DNA from: Desemzia sp045528445
GTDB lineage: Bacteria > Bacillota > Bacilli > Lactobacillales > Carnobacteriaceae
Direction of reading: 5' to 3'
NCBI RefSeq assembly: GCF_045528445.1
Contig: NZ_JBGQQU010000013.1
Coordinates: 5,608-69,607 of the forward strand
Length of the DNA: 64,000 nt
Part shown: in pieces, positions 42,202 to 49,800 of the stretch
How positions within the stretch are numbered: the stretch's first letter is position 1
Layout: each line of letters begins with the position of its first letter
Position numbers and translations under genes: made by a program
The notes under the pieces: generated by a model
The model's database searches: none
What the model was told of the DNA's origin: nothing
The model's input: the letters and a program-made list of their open reading frames with translations, nothing else

Positions 42202-43389
42202 TTAAAGTTCATTTGACGAAGAGAGTTTACGATTTGAAAGGACCAGGGCACCTAATCCGGTTAAAATAACGATTAACCCGATGATGAAACGGATAAAAGG
42301 CACCAATCCAATGAGTTCTAAAAGAAGTACGCCAAGGAGAATAAGCCAAATCTCGTTTTTTAACTTGTGCCATTTGAAAGTATTCACTAACCAAAATCCT
42401 ATGAAAACAGCTGTAACGATGTGAGAAAGGTACACTAATATGGTGTAAGTGACAATAAGGATGAGTCCGAATGGTATTCCAATAATAGTCCACATAGACA
42501 AAATGGCGGCTATAGGAGTTAGGATCATTGTTACTAAGCCGATAGCAATTGTTTTAAGTGGGGCTGTAGAAATGGATTGGATAGAGTGCATCCAGAAATT
42601 TGGACGCCATAGTTTGATCATAAACCAGACGATTAAAGTACTGAGGACACTCCAAAGAAACCCAATCAGGATCTTTACTGCTCTTGCCATTGGACGAGTA
42701 GAGCGGTTAGACATTGTTTGAGTGGATTCTTCCCAATCAGTCGTTCCATTGATTGTTGCAGTTGAATTTACAACGGCTGCATTAGGGCTTTCATAATGCA
42801 GATTTCCATCGATCACTGCAGATGACTGTAAAGTTAATTGTTGGATATCTAAATAAGCATTTCCAGCTACAGATCCATTTAAGGTAAAGCGCTGCCCCCC
42901 TCCATATAAGTGACGAGAAATCGTCCCTTCCTGCATTAGCGATGCTGCTGCAACAAAAAGATCTCTTACAATCTGAGCTTGAGAATCTATAATAATGTTT
43001 GCGCCCACTAGAAAAACATCCTGTCTGCTTTGAGCGGTGATAGTGATATTTTGACCAGTAGCATAAATATTGCCGGTTACTTCACCATTGATAAAAATAG
43101 TTTGAGCTACGACAAATAGCGAACCATTAATCGTTCCATTGATATGGACTTCTTCACCCACAGCAAAGGTCGTCCCTTCTACAGTACCATCAATTTGGAC
43201 ATCATCACCAGAGAAGAAACCAGGACCATCTAATGTTTCACTTTGATCTAATAGTTCAGTTGAATTCCCTGCACCATTCATATTTTGCGCTAACACATGT
43301 AAAGAGAAAAAAGGAAGGGTTATAAAAATCAGAGACAGTAGATAAAACAGACGCAAGGAAATCTGGCGAGAATACCTGCTCTTTTTCAT
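42202..43389 (-). CDS. bactofilin-like (polymer-forming) extracellular domain with C-terminal membrane region
   Basis: A 395-residue protein. A signal peptide (FYLLSLIFITLPFFSLHVLA) leads to a right-handed beta-helical segment of about 160 residues. It has repeating turns such as VQIDGTVEGTTFAVGEEVHI and NGTINGSLFVVAQTIFINGE, as in polymer-forming/bactofilin proteins. Four or five transmembrane helices follow (IGFLWSVLSTLIVWFMIKL onward). Unlike cytosolic bactofilins, the beta-helix is expected outside the cell. A GGAGG ribosome site precedes the ATG. The role is unknown; cell-envelope organisation is a plausible guess. Confidence 0.8.
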   Translation of the reverse strand: MKKSRYSRQISLRLFYLLSLIFITLPFFSLHVLAQNMNGAGNSTELLDQSETLDGPGFFSGDDVQIDGTVEGTTFAVGEEVHINGTINGSLFVVAQTIFINGEVTGNIYATGQNITITAQSRQDVFLVGANIIIDSQAQIVRDLFVAAASLMQEGTISRHLYGGGQRFTLNGSVAGNAYLDIQQLTLQSSAVIDGNLHYESPNAAVVNSTATINGTTDWEESTQTMSNRSTRPMARAVKILIGFLWSVLSTLIVWFMIKLWRPNFWMHSIQSISTAPLKTIAIGLVTMILTPIAAILSMWTIIGIPFGLILIVTYTILVYLSHIVTAVFIGFWLVNTFKWHKLKNEIWLILLGVLLLELIGLVPFIRFIIGLIVILTGLGALVLSNRKLSSSNEL

Positions 43390-43721
43390 GTTACACCTCC
43401 AATTGAATCTAACAATTATCGATCGGTTGGTAGTGAGTGATCCTGTTTCCTGTAGGTGGGGTAGTTAAAGAGAAAAAAAGGAATTAAAGAGAGAAAAGAC
43501 ACGGATGCCTGAGCTGTATTTGGGTTGTAAGCCTTACTTTTCACCACTATATTACCACCATTTTAAAAAAAGGAAAAACAACAGGTTTGCATGTTACATC
43601 GCCCTCAAAACTTTGCGCAATTACTGACCACGTCATACACATGAAAAAAAATAAATAAAAAATAAGATTACGAATCCTCTCGTCTCTGGTCTGCTAAAAG
43701 AAAAATGCGGAGGCGGGCGAC

Positions 43722-43835
43722 ATGAACGTGATTTTCCATCTGTTGAGTGAAGGGGAAGACTTCGGTCTTCATTATGAGAAAGAACTGCTTTCTTTGAACT
43801 ACCCGAAATACTTAGACACGCTTTTTAAGCTGTGA
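43722..43835 (+). CDS. possible 37-residue small protein or gene remnant
   Basis: ATG at 43722 preceded by GCGGAGGCGGGCGAC, a GGAGG about 7-10 bp upstream. The product reads MNVIFHLLSEGEDFG then LHYEKELLSLNYPKYLDTLF, with no recognised family. It sits just before a MITE-like segment. It could be the start of a degraded gene; the region downstream in the same frame shows no continuation that I recognise. Confidence 0.3.
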   Translation: MNVIFHLLSEGEDFGLHYEKELLSLNYPKYLDTLFKL

Positions 43836-43844
43836 CTCGTTTGA

Positions 43845-44040
43845 TACCCGTGATATTTCTAGAGGAATAGGGGTTGCTTGTAGCCATGTAAAGGATGAAA
43901 TGTGAATTACGGAGCATGGGCGCTTCAGCACTTACGATTCCGTTTGAAGCTTGAAAGTCTGGAGACTACAGGCTCCAGACGGTCCCATGGCTTTCCACAA
44001 GCAAACCCGTCCATTCCGGAGGAAAATTCACCCCATAGAA
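43845..44040 (-). repeat. MITE-related segment, inverted and diverged
   Basis: The stretch AGGGGTTGCTTGTAGCCATG followed by AAGGATGAAATG matches the reverse complement of the right interior of the intact MITE at 53769 (AAGGATGCAATGGGAATTA order). Near 44000, CACAAGCAAACCC and CCGGAGGAAA match the complement of its left interior. The centre differs and clean terminal repeats with target duplication are not visible. Confidence 0.5.
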
Positions 44041-44140
44041 CCGCCCCTACTTATTAAGAGAGCGTTTAAAAAAAAGAACACAATTTTTGGGAGCAAGTAC
44101 TTTTCATGCATATGACGTGATTACTACTGACAAGAAGACA

Positions 44141-44169
44141 TTGATAAGAAACCGGTTTTTTGCTATACT
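44141..44169 (+). promoter_or_regulatory. promoter of the membrane protein / EIIA pair
   Basis: TTGATA (44141-44146), a 17-bp spacer, TATACT (44164-44169). The start codon at 44226 is about 50 bp downstream of the predicted transcription start. Confidence 0.7.
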
Positions 44170-44225
44170 GTATATTGTTGGAAGCACTTAAATACTTAAT
44201 TTTGAAGAAAACTGGTGAGAGTAAG

Positions 44226-44720
44226 ATGTTTGAAACAAAAGAAGTTGTTCCTGATAAACGAAAGAAATGGCTCTATAATTTATTGATGATCTATTTGATT
44301 GCTGGACCAGTAATTTACTTTGGATCTTTGCTGCTGCTCAATATTGGAAGCGGGCAAAGTTATGAAGAACTGCTCAGTGAAAATTTAGGAGTTGCACTTA
44401 CTATACTGAAGTTAGCCATCAATTTGATTTTAGCTTATGTGTTGTACGCTACACAGATTTCTGAACGTAAAAAAGGTGGAGTCGCAGACAGTGTATTAAA
44501 ATTGACTATGCCTCAACAGTTCATAACAGGTAATATCATCGGTGTGATTCTCTCTTTTTTAGCTTTCAATGAACTAACCGATAATCCTTTGATCACAGAG
44601 GACGAGGTGAGAGCAAAAAAACCTATCAGAGATGAAAATAAAAAAGGCGTAATCATTCTCTTGATTGTACTAAATGTGTTATCATTAGGTATAGCATATG
44701 CCAGTTGGCGCATGAGTTAA
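44226..44720 (+). CDS. small integral membrane protein, function unknown
   Basis: A 164-residue protein with three clear transmembrane helices (LLMIYLIAGPVIYFGSLLLL, ALTILKLAINLILAYVLYA, GVIILLIVLNVLSLGIAYA) and possibly a fourth around FITGNIIGVILSFLAF. I recognise no family. The start is the ATG after GGTGAGAGTAAG; upstream frame would overlap the -10 box. The glucose-type EIIA gene follows after 33 bp, so the two are probably cotranscribed. Confidence 0.72.
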   Translation: MFETKEVVPDKRKKWLYNLLMIYLIAGPVIYFGSLLLLNIGSGQSYEELLSENLGVALTILKLAINLILAYVLYATQISERKKGGVADSVLKLTMPQQFITGNIIGVILSFLAFNELTDNPLITEDEVRAKKPIRDENKKGVIILLIVLNVLSLGIAYASWRMS

Positions 44721-44753
44721 AATGCATTATAAAAAAAGAAAGCAGGGATTTAC

Positions 44754-45269
44754 ATGGGATTATTTGATTTCTTAAAAGGTAAAGATAACAGTTCAAAACA
44801 AGAAACGAAAGAAGCAAAAGTTTACGCACCAGTAAATGGAAAATTAATATCCATTGAAGAAGTGGCTGATCCAGTATTCTCACAAAAAATGATGGGAGAC
44901 GGATTTGCAGTTATCCCAACTGATGGAGATATTTATTCTCCTGTTGACGGTAAAGTAATGAGCGTTTTTCCTACGAAACATGCTGTTGGAATCGCCATGG
45001 AAAACGGAGTTGAAGTTCTAGTTCACATGGGATTAGATACAGTGGAATTAGATGGGAAACCATTTACAACTACAGTAACAGAAGGACAAGAAGTAACAAG
45101 CAGCACTAAAATTTCTACTGTCGATTTACAAGCCTTAGCAGCTGCAGAGAAAGATAGTGCTATGGTAGTTGTCTTTACGAACATGGATCAAGTAAATGCT
45201 TTTGATATGATCGACTCAGGTGCAACAGTTTCTGCATCAGGAGATATCGGTTCTGTAACGGCAAAATAA
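44754..45269 (+). CDS. PTS glucose-type IIA component (EIIA-Glc/Crr-like)
   Basis: A 171-residue cytosolic phosphocarrier. SIEEVADPVFSQKMMGDGFA and the phospho-acceptor EVLVHMGLDTVELDG (His91) with the upstream partner KHAVGIAMENG are all present. It receives phosphate from HPr and passes it to an EIIB of the glucose/beta-glucoside superfamily. No EIIB/EIIC gene is nearby, so it must serve a transporter elsewhere. An AGCAGGG ribosome site precedes the ATG and a strong terminator follows. Confidence 0.93.
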   Translation: MGLFDFLKGKDNSSKQETKEAKVYAPVNGKLISIEEVADPVFSQKMMGDGFAVIPTDGDIYSPVDGKVMSVFPTKHAVGIAMENGVEVLVHMGLDTVELDGKPFTTTVTEGQEVTSSTKISTVDLQALAAAEKDSAMVVVFTNMDQVNAFDMIDSGATVSASGDIGSVTAK

Positions 45270-45283
45270 ATCATCTGAATCAC

Positions 45284-45332
45284 AAAAAAAGGAAGGCAGT
45301 GAGTTATAAAAACTCATTGTCTTCCTTTTTTT
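45284..45332. terminator. terminator between EIIA and the flavin reductase gene
   Basis: AAAAAAAGGAAGgCAgTGAGTT pairs with AACTCAtTGtCTTCCTTTTTTT with two mismatches and a 5-nt loop. Its right end overlaps the stop codon of the converging gene. Confidence 0.85.
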
Positions 45333-45954
45333 ATTGTAATGGGCGCTCTAATTGGAATTCTTCATCTAAAGTAGCGTAATTGCTTCCAGCCAGTCGTGCA
45401 ACAGGATTCAATTTGTCTGTCAGAATGTAATGATTTGAAGTATCCACTACTGTTTCATCAAAGAAAAAGTCAGTGACGCGAATGATAAATAAGTCAGATA
45501 TCACTGAACCTTCTTCGTCAGTCACCGGCACATATTGATGCACTTTACCTTCAAAACGGATTTTAGCTTCTTTGATGGCGGGCACACTGACGGTTTTACT
45601 ATCTATTAATGTTAAATTTGTTCGATTGATTTCACTTTCATGAGGCAACAGCGGAGCAGAAGTTTTATTCATTTCTTCTACCAAGGGCAAATCAACAATG
45701 TGGATTACGGCTTCTTTCCGTTGCAGCATGTTGCGCGCCGAATCTTTGATCTCGCCATCTTTTCTTAAAATAGTTACTGTGATCAAAGGCAAATCATTTG
45801 ATGCAGCACTAAAGAAACTGAATGGCGCAGCATTAACTACCGTTCCGTCCTTGGATAAAGAGGTTACCCAGGCGATAGGACGTGGGATGATACTGCCGCT
45901 GATAAACTTGTATTGTTGTTTTTTAGTTAATTCGTCAGAATTGTAATGAATCAA
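45331..45954 (-). CDS. flavin reductase-like FMN-binding split-barrel protein
   Basis: A 207-residue split-barrel flavoprotein. ISGSIIPRPIAWVTSLSKDG and VNAAPFSFFSAASNDLPLIT are the conserved FMN-site blocks, and the C-terminal VTDFFFDETVVDTSNHYILT completes the barrel. It is predicted to reduce FMN with NAD(P)H, perhaps supplying an oxygenase. The two ring-cleaving dioxygenase-family genes upstream on the same strand make a link to aromatic or quinone detoxification plausible, though 465 bp with terminator hairpins separate them. Confidence 0.86.
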   Translation of the reverse strand: MIHYNSDELTKKQQYKFISGSIIPRPIAWVTSLSKDGTVVNAAPFSFFSAASNDLPLITVTILRKDGEIKDSARNMLQRKEAVIHIVDLPLVEEMNKTSAPLLPHESEINRTNLTLIDSKTVSVPAIKEAKIRFEGKVHQYVPVTDEEGSVISDLFIIRVTDFFFDETVVDTSNHYILTDKLNPVARLAGSNYATLDEEFQLERPLQ

Positions 45955-46140
45955 AGTATCACTTCCTTTTCATTTTCATGTGTGAATAGAGAGAGGAGTA
46001 AAATTCCTCGCAGATGGAAATACAAAAAATAAATATTCGTCCACTTTACCGTGAAAGAGGACGAATACTTACTGAACTTTTGGTACTGTGGACGGATCTT
46101 TCGCTTCAGCAAAAGATTATTTGTTGAAAATAGAATAGAC

Positions 46141-46170
46141 TTTCTGTCGGAGCTAAGCGAGACACTCCAC
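46141..46170 (-). repeat. 30-bp dispersed repeat, copy 1
   Basis: TTTCTGTCGGAGCTAAGCGA followed by GACACTCCAC. It is 29 of 30 identical to the copy at 46383 and appears inverted at 63468. Confidence 0.85.
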
Positions 46171-46216
46171 ACACTTTAGTAGAACTACAAGGCCTAGCAA
46201 TTTTGCAAAAAAAGAT

Positions 46217-46255
46217 AAAATTTGATTGGGGTAAAAAGAACCCCATTCAAATTTT
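46217..46255 (-). terminator. hairpin/terminator downstream of the dioxygenase genes
   Basis: AAAATTTGATTGGGGT (46217-46232) faces ACCCCATTCAAATTTT (46240-46255), complementary except for one T-T pair, around a 7-nt loop. T-rich tails exist on both strands. Confidence 0.7.
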
Positions 46256-46338
46256 CCTATTTTCTTGTCGTGTCTACCAAGCGACCTCCGCATCCTTCAG
46301 TCCAGTTGCGTGCCTCAGCTCCTCGGATAAAATCATTC

Positions 46339-46373
46339 AACTTTCAGAGGACAAAAAGCGTCCTCTAAAAGTT
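46339..46373 (-). terminator. second hairpin downstream of the dioxygenase genes
   Basis: AACTTTcAGAGGAC pairs with GTCCTCTaAAAGTT, 13 of 14 complementary, 7-nt loop. It lies inside the segment bounded by the 30-bp repeats. Confidence 0.6.
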
Positions 46374-46382
46374 AAATAGATT

Positions 46383-46412
46383 TTTCTGTCGGAGCTAAGC
46401 GAGGCACTCCAC
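46383..46412 (-). repeat. 30-bp dispersed repeat, copy 2
   Basis: TTTCTGTCGGAGCTAAGCGA followed by GGCACTCCAC, 8 bp from the stop codon of the dioxygenase gene at 46420. Confidence 0.85.
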
Positions 46413-46419
46413 TTCCTTT

Positions 46420-47412
46420 TTAATTAAAGTATTCTTTTTCGAATGTTTTGGTGCTTCTTACTGTGTCGATTGGGCGTACTAGTTTTTCGATTTCTTCGCG
46501 GTTGTTTCTGAATTTAGGAGGTAATGCTAATGTTTCTCCTAAAATTTCTAATGATTCTTCATCATCCACGAATCCTGGTTCGTCAGTCGCTAATTCGAAT
46601 AGAACTCCAGGGTAGATATTTGTATACGTTGATTCAAAGTAGAAGCGGTCTACATAACCTGAATTTGGCAAGTTGAAACTTTGCATACGTTCTGTCCAAG
46701 CGTCTAACATGTCGCGGTCTTTTACACGGAAGGCCACGTGATGAACGCTACCGTAACCTTGTTGAGCGCGGGGTAGAATCGTACTTGGTTCTACAATGAT
46801 TTGAGCGCCATTGCCGCCGAATTCGCCAACTTCAAGCTGGTGGTATTGTCCTTCTTGAGCGATTTCTTTAAAGAACATTACTTTTTCAAGAACTTCTTTC
46901 ATATAGGTAAAGTTAGAAACTCTAAAGAAGATAGGACCTAACCCGGTAATTCCGTATTCATTTGGAACAGGGCCTTTTTGCCAAGGAGTTCCTGAACCGA
47001 TTCCGTTGTCGTTTTCATCAGAAATCAATGAATATTGTTGTTCATCAAAATCTTCAAACCATAAAACTTTCACGCCAAACATTTCTTTGATTTCATCGTA
47101 TTTCACATTGTAATGATCGAAACGTTTTACCCAGTAATCTAAAGCTTCATCGCTGGGGACACGTAAAGATGTGCGGGAAATAGTATCTGTACCTTTAGAG
47201 CCTTTTGGAATTCCTGGGAAATCGAAAAAGGTCATATCTGTACCTGCAGTACCTTTATCGTCTGCAAAAAATAAGTGATACGTTTGAATATCGTCTTGAT
47301 TGACTGTTTTTTTCACTAAACGCATACCTAATACGTTTGTAAAAAATGCATAGTTTTTTTCGGCGCTACTTGTAATAGCTGTGACGTGATGGATGCCATG
47401 AAATTGTTCCAT
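46420..47412 (-). CDS. ring-cleaving dioxygenase-family protein (glyoxalase fold, MhqO/MhqA-like)
   Basis: A 330-residue protein of two vicinal-oxygen-chelate modules. GIHHVTAITSSAEKNYAFFT opens module 1 with a metal-ligand His and GYGSVHHVAFRVKDRDM opens module 2. PGVLFELATDEPGFVDDEES near the C-terminus carries the metal-ligand Glu. Relatives in Bacillus (MhqA, MhqO) are induced by hydroquinones and catechols and detoxify them. It follows a paralogous gene after only one base, so the two form an operon. An AGGAG-type ribosome site lies in the end of the upstream gene. Confidence 0.9.
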   Translation of the reverse strand: MEQFHGIHHVTAITSSAEKNYAFFTNVLGMRLVKKTVNQDDIQTYHLFFADDKGTAGTDMTFFDFPGIPKGSKGTDTISRTSLRVPSDEALDYWVKRFDHYNVKYDEIKEMFGVKVLWFEDFDEQQYSLISDENDNGIGSGTPWQKGPVPNEYGITGLGPIFFRVSNFTYMKEVLEKVMFFKEIAQEGQYHQLEVGEFGGNGAQIIVEPSTILPRAQQGYGSVHHVAFRVKDRDMLDAWTERMQSFNLPNSGYVDRFYFESTYTNIYPGVLFELATDEPGFVDDEESLEILGETLALPPKFRNNREEIEKLVRPIDTVRSTKTFEKEYFN

Positions 47413-47413
47413 G

Positions 47414-48316
47414 TTAAAATTCCTCCAATTGAGCTTCGATTTCAGCTCGTTTATTTTCTAAAAAGCTTGGTAAAGCTAGTGTTGTTGCTAATGATTCAAG
47501 GGATTCATCTATTGTAAATCCTGGTCCTTTAGTGGCGATTTCAATTCTTAGACCATTTGGATCGGTGACATATAAGCTCTTGAAATAGTCTCGATCTAGA
47601 TACAATTCAATCGGTAAATTCATATCTAAGGCTTTTTGATGTAATGTCTCCAAATCTTCAACGGTGTTTACACTATAAGCAATGTGATCCATTGACCCAT
47701 GTCCCAAACGCGACTTGTTGGTACTGCTAGAAGCTTCTACAGTTGTTGTGAATTGATTGGAAGGATTATAGACATAATTACATCCGCCTTCTCGTTGTAA
47801 CCCTAAGAAGGAAGTCAAAAAGTCTAAAGTTGCTTCAGGATTTACTACACGAATCAAAACTTCACTTAATCCGATGATCTGCATTTCTCTAGGGATAGAA
47901 GAATGAGAAACAGCATTATCAGCAGTAATCACACTTTCGGATTCTCTCAAGGCAAGAGGCATACCATCCTCATCTTTAAAGAAGAGAGAGGCCTTATCGA
48001 ATGAGTGCTCAATAGATACTTCATGTTTTGCCAAACGATCTTTCCAGAAGGATAAACTGCCTTTTGGTATGTCTAATGTGATAGTGGAAAAATAATTGTC
48101 TTCGTTATAAGCTCTTCCAGAATTCTTAAGTTCAAAAAAGGTTAACTGAGTACCGGGATTAGCGTTGTAATCTCCGTAGAATAAATGTCTCATAGCTGTA
48201 TTTTGTTGATTAACGGTATTTTTTACAAATCGCAAGCCTAATAAATCTACATAGAATGCATGATTTTTTTTGGATGATTTGGTAATCGCTGAGATATGAT
48301 GAATGCCAGTAATCAA
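47414..48316 (-). CDS. second ring-cleaving dioxygenase-family protein (glyoxalase fold)
   Basis: A 300-residue paralogue of the next gene. ITGIHHISAITKSSKKNHAF opens the first module, RLGHGSMDHIAYSVNTVEDL the second, and GLRIEIATKGPGFTIDESLE holds the metal-ligand Glu. The start is TTG: AAAGGAG lies 8 bp upstream and no ATG fits the conserved N-terminus. The use of TTG for the first gene and a one-base junction to the second suggests moderate expression with translational coupling. The role in quinone/catechol resistance is inferred from the family. Confidence 0.88.
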   Translation of the reverse strand: MITGIHHISAITKSSKKNHAFYVDLLGLRFVKNTVNQQNTAMRHLFYGDYNANPGTQLTFFELKNSGRAYNEDNYFSTITLDIPKGSLSFWKDRLAKHEVSIEHSFDKASLFFKDEDGMPLALRESESVITADNAVSHSSIPREMQIIGLSEVLIRVVNPEATLDFLTSFLGLQREGGCNYVYNPSNQFTTTVEASSSTNKSRLGHGSMDHIAYSVNTVEDLETLHQKALDMNLPIELYLDRDYFKSLYVTDPNGLRIEIATKGPGFTIDESLESLATTLALPSFLENKRAEIEAQLEEF

Positions 48317-48468
48317 GATAATTCTCCTTTCAAAAACACAATCGAACTTAACGACAAATGAAGTATAGCATAATCAAAAACATACTTACAATAAATAAGT
48401 TTAAATTAGAGATATTCTATTTAGTAATGTTCAAAAAATGTTCATATATTAAAGGGGAATATACAAAG

Positions 48469-48509
48469 AAAAGAACTAATCAAGCTTTTCAGCAAAATTA
48501 GTTCTTTTT
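48469..48509 (-). terminator. terminator of the lactonase-family gene
   Basis: AAAAGAACTAAT (48469-48480) pairs with ATTAGTTCTTTT (48497-48508) around a 16-nt loop, 13 bp past the stop codon on the minus strand. Confidence 0.72.
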
Positions 48510-48521
48510 AAGGTTATTCCT

Positions 48522-49556
48522 TTAAGCAAATGTTACGCCAACAACTTCAGGAGCGTAAATGTCTTTTTCAAGCAACGTTAATTTACCAGTTTCGCTGTTT
48601 CGTTCAAATAAAGTCAAGTTGTCAGAATCTTGATGTCCGACGACTACGAATTGATTGGTTGGGTCTAAATTAAAATCACGCGGCGTTTTTCCTTCTGTAG
48701 GAACATACTCTACGATTTCCAAAGTGCCGTCATTTGGCGACACAGCAAAAACAGCAATAGAATCATGTCCACGATTCGAAGCATACACAAATTTTCCATC
48801 GTTAGAAATACGGATAGCTGCTCCCCATTTGAATTCTTCTCGATCTTCAGGAACACTGGAGATTGTTTGAATATGTTCAAAAGACCCATTTGAACTATCG
48901 TAATCCAATACGACTACTTCACTGCTCAATTCTCCAAATACATAAGCTTTAGTGCCATCTTGAGAGAAGATGATGTGACGCGGACCAGTACCAGGCTTGG
49001 TATGATAGCGGCTGACTTCTGTTAATTCACCTTCGTCACTGATTGAGTAAGTGTAGATCTCATCTGTTCCTAAATCACAAGCAACAACGAATTTTTTATC
49101 CGGTGTTAGATCGATAAAATGAGCATGAGGACCATCTTGATTTTCGTGAACACCAGAACCTTCATGCTGAACTCTGTCTGCCAGAGAAATAGAGCCATCT
49201 TTGGATGTGCGGTAAACGGATAACGTTCCGTTTCCGTAATGCGCGGCATAAACCAATGAACGTTCTTTATCATATGAAACGTAGCAAGGAGATGCAGTAT
49301 CGTCAGTAGCAGCGGATACTCTTTCTAGAATACCATCGTTTGCAACTTTGAACATACCGACACCATTTCCGCTATCTTCTCTTAAAATTCCATATAAATA
49401 TGAATTGTCATCATTTAAAGCAAGATAAGTTGGGTTTCCAGCCTCTGCCAACAACTTCAACTGTCCTAATGTTTTAGTTTCTGTATCTAAGATGATTTCA
49501 TAGATCCCTTTACTTTCCTTTTTTGTATAAGTACCTAAATAAATGGTTTCTTTCAT
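48522..49556 (-). CDS. pgl: lactonase-family seven-bladed beta-propeller protein
   Basis: A 344-residue protein of the 6-phosphogluconolactonase (YbhE/Pgl) family. YLGTYTKKESKGIYEI, YVSYDKERSLVYAAHYGNGT, DGPHAHFIDLTPDKKFVVAC, GPRHIIFSQDGTKAYVF and ISNDGKFVYASNRGHDS mark successive propeller blades. The likely activity is hydrolysis of 6-phosphogluconolactone in the oxidative pentose phosphate pathway, although some members act on other lactones. I chose the ATG that follows GGAGGATTATCA; a longer frame upstream lacks a ribosome site. It is monocistronic. The symbol is a family-level guess. Confidence 0.87.
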   Translation of the reverse strand: MKETIYLGTYTKKESKGIYEIILDTETKTLGQLKLLAEAGNPTYLALNDDNSYLYGILREDSGNGVGMFKVANDGILERVSAATDDTASPCYVSYDKERSLVYAAHYGNGTLSVYRTSKDGSISLADRVQHEGSGVHENQDGPHAHFIDLTPDKKFVVACDLGTDEIYTYSISDEGELTEVSRYHTKPGTGPRHIIFSQDGTKAYVFGELSSEVVVLDYDSSNGSFEHIQTISSVPEDREEFKWGAAIRISNDGKFVYASNRGHDSIAVFAVSPNDGTLEIVEYVPTEGKTPRDFNLDPTNQFVVVGHQDSDNLTLFERNSETGKLTLLEKDIYAPEVVGVTFA

Positions 49557-49753
49557 TGATAATCCTCCTATTAACTTACATTTCACATACAAAATCAGTA
49601 TAGCATAAAACTAAGAAAACGGAATCAAAAACAGTTTAAGAAATCAGAACGTGGAGAAAACAGTCTGATTTTCGTAGACGACACTTTTCCCATTTAGCTG
49701 AGTGTCTTTTTCCACCTGTAATGATCGGTTCTGTAAGCATAATTTCAACAAAA

Positions 49754-49791
49754 TACCCAAAAACTGAAATTTCGATTTCAGTTTTTGGGTA
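49754..49791 (-). terminator. terminator of the TagF-like gene
   Basis: TACCCAAAAACTGAAAT pairs perfectly with ATTTCAGTTTTTGGGTA around a 4-nt loop; 10 bp past the stop on the minus strand. Confidence 0.85.
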
Positions 49792-49800
49792 TTCTTCGTT

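Larger units (their letters stand above)
43390..44140. other. 750-bp region without a solid gene: MITE-related repeat and a tiny reading frame
   Basis: Between the bactofilin-like gene and the promoter at 44141. It contains a 37-codon frame at 43722 and an inverted segment related to the MITEs. A GTCTGGAG/CTCCAGAC hairpin lies near 43959-43982. GC content rises in the middle compared with the flanks. Confidence 0.6.
45955..46419. other. intergenic region with direct repeats and several hairpins
   Basis: No gene seen. It holds a TTCGTCC/GGACGAA hairpin (about 46026-46065), two direct copies of a 30-bp element (46141 and 46383) and two strong hairpins between them. The promoter of the flavin reductase gene should lie near 45970-46020. 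Confidence 0.6.
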
